DNA of 64,000 nucleotides, taken from Pseudorhodobacter ferrugineus DSM 5888. Lineage in GTDB: Bacteria; Pseudomonadota; Alphaproteobacteria; Rhodobacterales; Rhodobacteraceae. The position numbers and the translations under genes were made by a program. Each line of letters begins with the position of its first letter. The stretch's first letter is position 1. Below the pieces are notes generated by a model that saw only the letters and a program-made list of their open reading frames with translations, was not told the origin of the DNA and ran no database searches. Shown one piece after another: positions 60,469 to 64,000 of the stretch. The stretch spans positions 1-64,000 of the forward strand of contig NZ_ATVN01000002.1 of NCBI RefSeq assembly GCF_000420745.1, read 5' to 3'.

Positions 60469-60762
60469 TCAGGCCCAGTTTCGCAAGGCATAGATCGCAA
60501 GGATGCCCGCGATCATGGTGAGGGGCAGGCTGCGGGTGGCAATTGCTGTGGCGAAGGCGGCGCTGGCCGCGATCCATTCGTTTGCACCGCCTTGCATCAG
60601 TTGCAATGTGACAAGAGCGGTGATGAGCGTGCCCGGCAGCGCCTTGAGGCCGCGCGCCCAAGGGCCGGATTGGGGCAAGGCCGCGCCGAGGTAATAGCCA
60701 CCCAAGCGGATGACGAGGTTGGCCACGATCAGGCCTGCGATGACAAGGTTAAAGGGTGGCAT
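60469..60762 (-). CDS. azlD: AzlD-type branched-chain amino acid export subunit
   Basis: This 97-aa membrane protein has three to four hydrophobic segments and typical AzlD features: IVANLVIRLGGYYLG at about residues 12-26, LKALPGTLITALV near 40-52 and AIATRSLPLTMIAGI near 72-86. With AzlC it forms an exporter of branched-chain or related amino acids. The ATG at 60762 overlaps the end of azlC by 14 bp. Confidence 0.88.
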   Translation of the reverse strand: MPPFNLVIAGLIVANLVIRLGGYYLGAALPQSGPWARGLKALPGTLITALVTLQLMQGGANEWIAASAAFATAIATRSLPLTMIAGILAIYALRNWA

Positions 60763-61450
60763 GTTTGCCCCCGATTGCGGCGGTGAGCGCGCCCAAGATG
60801 CCGCCGATGACAAGGGCCCATGACGGTTCCATCGGGGTGAAGGTGTTCAGGCCAGCGACGGTGGCCGCGCTGACGGCCCAAGGCGCGAGGTCGCGGTTGC
60901 CCGACCACATGCCGCGCAGGATGGCGATGAAGGCGGCGGTGAACGCAAAGTCGATGCCCAAGGCGCGCGGTTCGGGCAGAGAGGCGGCAAAGCTGACGCC
61001 TGCGAGGGTGGAGGCGAGCCAAAGGAGCCACATGCCAAGCCCTGCGCCGACAAGATACCAATAGCTGGTGGTTTGGCCTTTGGCGCGGGTGGCGTGGAAC
61101 AGCGCCCAGCTTTCATCGGTGGTCATATGCACCCCGAGGATCTTTTGCCACAAGGGACGGTCTGCCAGCACGTCGCGCAAGGAGGCGGTCATGAGCAGCA
61201 TGCGCAGGTTCAAGGCGATGCCTGCGATCAGGGCTGTGATGGCCCCTGCGCCTGCCGCCAGCCGTTCAACCGCGACGAATTGGGCCGAGCCGGAAAAGAC
61301 GAAGGCGCCCATAACGCCGGTTTGAAGGGTGGACATGCCAGCTTGGGCCGCGAGCAGGCCAAATGCCGTGCCGTAGAGAGCGGCACCCAGCGCGAGGGGC
61401 ATGATGTCGCGGACGCCTTTGGGCAGGTCGGTGCGGAGATGCGGGGGCAT
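60749..61450 (-). CDS. azlC: AzlC-type branched-chain amino acid export subunit
   Basis: The 233-aa membrane protein begins with GVRDIMPLALGAALYGTAFG near residues 12-31. VFSGSAQFVAVERL is near 51-64 and NLRMLLMTASLRDVL near 81-95, all conserved in AzlC. HMTTDESWALF is the further family block. The ATG at 61450 fits this start; an upstream extension has no family features. Divergent from metG. Confidence 0.9.
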   Translation of the reverse strand: MPPHLRTDLPKGVRDIMPLALGAALYGTAFGLLAAQAGMSTLQTGVMGAFVFSGSAQFVAVERLAAGAGAITALIAGIALNLRMLLMTASLRDVLADRPLWQKILGVHMTTDESWALFHATRAKGQTTSYWYLVGAGLGMWLLWLASTLAGVSFAASLPEPRALGIDFAFTAAFIAILRGMWSGNRDLAPWAVSAATVAGLNTFTPMEPSWALVIGGILGALTAAIGGKHATL

Positions 61451-61628
61451 GGGGCGGGCTTTCCTATTGAACGGTGCTTGATGCAACGGGTGTGTGTGGG
61501 CGTCAAGGCGGTGGTTTCGTCTTGTGCGGGGCGTGGCGCGCATTAACGGGGCATTGCTGCACGCGCCTTCTGGCGATTGGCGCGGGCTTGGGGTAAACCT
61601 GCGCAAACACTGTAAGAAGGGCGCCCCC

Positions 61629-63338
61629 ATGGCCAGACATTTGATCACCTCTGCTATTCCCTATATCAACGGGATCAAACACTTGGGTAACCTTGTGGGC
61701 AGCCAGCTGCCTGCGGATTTGTATGCGCGGTATTTGCGGGCGCGGGGGCACGAGGTGTTGTTTTTGTGCGCCACGGACGAGCATGGTACGCCTGCGGAAT
61801 TGGCGGCGGCCAAAGCGGGCAAACCTGTGGCCGATTATTGTGCTGAAATGCATGCGGTGCAGGCCGAGATTGCGCGCGGGTTTGATTTGTCGTTTGACCA
61901 TTTCGGGCGGTCGTCGAGTGCGGAAAACCGTGCGCTGACGCAGAGTTTTGCCAAACGCTTGGCAGACCAAGGGTTGATCCGTGAGGTGGTGGAAAAGCAG
62001 ATGTATTCGGTGGTGGACGGGCGGTTTTTGCCCGACCGCTATATCGAAGGCACCTGCCCGAATTGCGGGTTTGAGTCTGCGCGCGGCGACCAGTGCGACA
62101 ATTGCACCAAGCAGTTGGACCCTGTGGATTTGATAAACCCGCGGTCCACTGTTTCGGGGTCAACCGAGTTGGAGCTGCGCGACACCAAGCATTTGTATTT
62201 GCGCCAGTCGGAAATGAAGGGTGCGTTGTCGGAGTGGATCGAGAGTAAGGCCGATTGGCCGATTTTGACGACATCCATTGCCAAGAAATGGCTGAATGAT
62301 GGCGACGGGTTGCAAGACCGTGGCATCACGCGCGATCTGAAATGGGGGGTGCCTGCGCAGTTTGAAGGTGCGCCTTGGGCGGGGATGGAGGGCAAGGTTT
62401 TCTATGTCTGGTTCGATGCACCCATCGAATATATCGCCTGCGCGCAGGAATGGGCGGCGGCCACGGGGGGCGATTGGGAGCGCTGGTGGCGGACCGACAA
62501 GGGCGCGGAGGACGTGACCTATACCCAGTTTATGGGCAAGGATAACGTGCCGTTTCATACGCTTAGCTTTCCGGCGACCATCTTGGGGTCGGATGAGCCG
62601 TGGAAGCTGGTCGATTACATCAAGTCGTTTAACTATCTGAACTATGACGGCGGGCAGTTTTCCACCTCTCGCGGGCGGGGGGTGTTTATGGACCAAGCCT
62701 TGGGGCTGTTGCCTGCCGATTACTGGCGCTGGTGGTTGCTATCCCACGCGCCGGAATCTTCGGATGCCGAGTTTACGTGGGAGAATTTCCAGCAATCGGC
62801 CAATAAGGATTTGGCGGATGTGTTGGGGAACCTTGTTTCGCGTGTGACGAAATTCTGCCGGTCAAAATTTGGCGAAGTGGTGCCCGAAGGCGGCGACTGG
62901 GGCGTGGCCGAGGACGCGCTGATTGCCGAGATCGAGGGGCGTCTGCGCGCCTATGAAGGGTTCATGGAGGCGATGGAGGTGCGCAAAGCGGCGATCGAGC
63001 TGCGCAGCATTTGGGTGGCCGGCAACGAGTATTTGCAGGCTGCCGCCCCCTGGACCGTGGTGAAAACCGACCCCGCACAGGCGGCGGCGCAAATTCGTTT
63101 GGCGCTGAACCTGATCCGGATTTACGCCGTAATTTCGCAACCCTTTATCCCAGCCGCTGCCGCGTCGATGATGGCGGGGATGAAAACCGACGATTGGACT
63201 TGGCCAACCGATGTGCGGGCCGCGTTGGGCGCGTTGCCCGTGGGCCATGTGTTCGAGGTGCCCGAGGTGCTGTTCCGCAAGATCACGGATGAGGAACGGG
63301 TGGACTGGGCCGCGCGGTTTGCGGGGGTGCGGGACTAG
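61629..63338 (+). CDS. metG: Methionyl-tRNA synthetase
   Basis: This 569-aa class I synthetase charges tRNA-Met. The HIGH-box counterpart is [11 protein letters not shown] at residues 11-21. A zinc knuckle CPNC...CDNC is near 140-157, and [12 protein letters not shown] is near 259-270. The KMSKS-loop counterpart reads [11 protein letters not shown] near 345-355, a variant common in this alphaproteobacterial type. It has no C-terminal EMAP/tRNA-binding domain; a separate CsaA is encoded at 30022. The ATG at 61629 has AAGGGCGCC upstream. Confidence 0.95.
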   Translation: MARHLITSAIPYINGIKHLGNLVGSQLPADLYARYLRARGHEVLFLCATDEHGTPAELAAAKAGKPVADYCAEMHAVQAEIARGFDLSFDHFGRSSSAENRALTQSFAKRLADQGLIREVVEKQMYSVVDGRFLPDRYIEGTCPNCGFESARGDQCDNCTKQLDPVDLINPRSTVSGSTELELRDTKHLYLRQSEMKGALSEWIESKADWPILTTSIAKKWLNDGDGLQDRGITRDLKWGVPAQFEGAPWAGMEGKVFYVWFDAPIEYIACAQEWAAATGGDWERWWRTDKGAEDVTYTQFMGKDNVPFHTLSFPATILGSDEPWKLVDYIKSFNYLNYDGGQFSTSRGRGVFMDQALGLLPADYWRWWLLSHAPESSDAEFTWENFQQSANKDLADVLGNLVSRVTKFCRSKFGEVVPEGGDWGVAEDALIAEIEGRLRAYEGFMEAMEVRKAAIELRSIWVAGNEYLQAAAPWTVVKTDPAQAAAQIRLALNLIRIYAVISQPFIPAAAASMMAGMKTDDWTWPTDVRAALGALPVGHVFEVPEVLFRKITDEERVDWAARFAGVRD

Positions 63339-63388
63339 GGCCGCCTTTTATCAGACGAATCGCGCATGCCGTGGGGACTTGGAACGCG

Positions 63389-63754
63389 TCATTCAAGCTG
63401 GATGATCACCGCTTCAAAATCCTCAGTGCTGGTTACCTGCGCTTGGTGCCCTTTGCCGTGACAGTCCTCCATATGCCAAACATCACTGAGGCCCATATCG
63501 CGGGCCTCGCCGTCGCTTGCGGTCACGTGTACGCGACCGGCCACGGAAATTGGCTTTTGCGGCACAGGTGTGGGGTGAATAGGTTCATTCCACCCGGCGC
63601 GAAGCCGCAGAAACATCATTTGCTTGGCTGTTTCCGGCTCTGAAATTTCAATGGCCTGTACAGGTGGGGCAAAGACACGCTCTGTCATGTCCACCCTTAC
63701 GTCTTGCCAACGGCTGTCACCCGCCGAATCTGCATAAAGCCTTTGAAACTTCAT
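63389..63754 (-). CDS. Cupin-like hypothetical protein
   Basis: The 121-aa product starts MKFQRLYADSAGDSRWQDV and continues with FAPPVQAIEISEP, a strand-rich core and DVWHMEDCHGKGHQAQV, whose His pattern fits a small single-domain cupin. The usual HPAPxxQ-type strand reads IHPTPVPQKPISV. Function unknown. The start at 63754 is preferred to one 22 codons upstream. GAAAGG lies about 11 bp before it. Confidence 0.72.
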   Translation of the reverse strand: MKFQRLYADSAGDSRWQDVRVDMTERVFAPPVQAIEISEPETAKQMMFLRLRAGWNEPIHPTPVPQKPISVAGRVHVTASDGEARDMGLSDVWHMEDCHGKGHQAQVTSTEDFEAVIIQLE

Positions 63755-63783
63755 AACCAAACCTTTCCTGTGCGACGTGCGCT

Positions 63784-64000
63784 CAGCTTCGCGACGCTTG
63801 TTTCGCGTAATCGACCGCATCGAACCATCCGCGCGAGGCCTTGATTTTCAGGTCAGGCCCAATCTCCCATTATTCCCATCCCCTTATGTTTAACGGGGGG
63901 GCCCGTTGCCGCGTCATGGCCTGTAAAGGTCCAGACATAAACGGCATGGTTTTCAGACAGACGTATATCATCGCAGGTCAGTGATAGATCGGGGACATCG
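63784..64000 (-). pseudogene. NTF2-like (SnoaL-type) protein gene, frameshifted and with nonsense codon, partial
   Basis: Read leftward from the window edge, one frame gives LSLTCDDIRLSENHAVYVWTF and then GHDAATG. Another frame continues GWE-stop-WEIGPDLKIKASRG and WFDAVDYAKQ to a TGA at 63784-63786. Together they match the end of NTF2-like proteins, in which GWEEW is normal. Two lesions are visible: a frame change at or near the C-run (seven bases at 63895-63901 on the plus strand as G) and TAA in place of GAA. The 5' part lies outside the window. Confidence 0.65.

Overview
The window reads as an alphaproteobacterial chromosome of the Rhodobacteraceae (Roseobacter-type). The pointers are the gene set (iol cluster, paired MerR regulators beside fatty-acid genes, a YbjN-like gene near proC, TIGR02186 next to a TauE/SafE permease, purine ABC importer, PuuE-UraD fusion), the high GC and the dense ATGA/TGATG overlaps. 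This is an inference from gene content; no search was run.

Positions 1-9768 are a worn accessory region. An IS21-type end cuts an integrase at about 95. A divergently arranged module of mostly uncharacterised mobile-element genes follows (1350-6322). Minus strand: a 276-aa protein, a clamp-loader-like AAA+ ATPase, a DUF6641-like protein and DUF3768. Plus strand: a 306-aa protein, a DUF6626-like protein, two overlapping mini-ORFs and a frameshifted gene. After it come a lone family-2 glycosyltransferase, a SEC-C protein remnant, a 3' fragment of tRNA-Phe(GAA) that looks like an attachment site, a pRiA4b ORF-3 gene, a broken IS3 orfA and a broken second integrase.

Positions 9769-13023 hold small independent genes: HNH protein, peptidoglycan-binding secreted protein, cold-shock protein and TerB-like protein. 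Positions 13024-26562 are a myo-inositol catabolic locus. iolD-iolC-iolB-aldolase-hyuA-hyuB-uronate-dehydrogenase-like run on the minus strand. An oxidoreductase, iolE and a second oxidoreductase run on the plus strand, with a LacI regulator at the far end. A perfect 18-bp palindrome in the divergent promoter is the probable operator. No iolA and no inositol transporter are seen here.

Positions 26785-32109 hold housekeeping and single genes (proC, csaA, hydroxyacid dehydrogenase, sulfotransferase and others). Positions 32146-39068 form a fatty-acid beta-oxidation run (MerR, acyl-CoA dehydrogenase, GST, thiolase, FadB-type protein), with tandem palindromes upstream of the MerR gene that could be its operator. 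Thioesterases, a MATE exporter, a BCCT transporter and a TauE/SafE pair follow.

Positions 45821-51248 carry purine nucleoside import and phosphorolysis. Positions 53441-57684 carry the lower purine (allantoin to glyoxylate) pathway with an NCS2 permease. Between them lie rimI, tsaB and an Nfu gene. The end holds an MFS gene, a bestrophin-like gene, azlCD, metG, a cupin-like gene and a decayed NTF2-like gene running off the edge.
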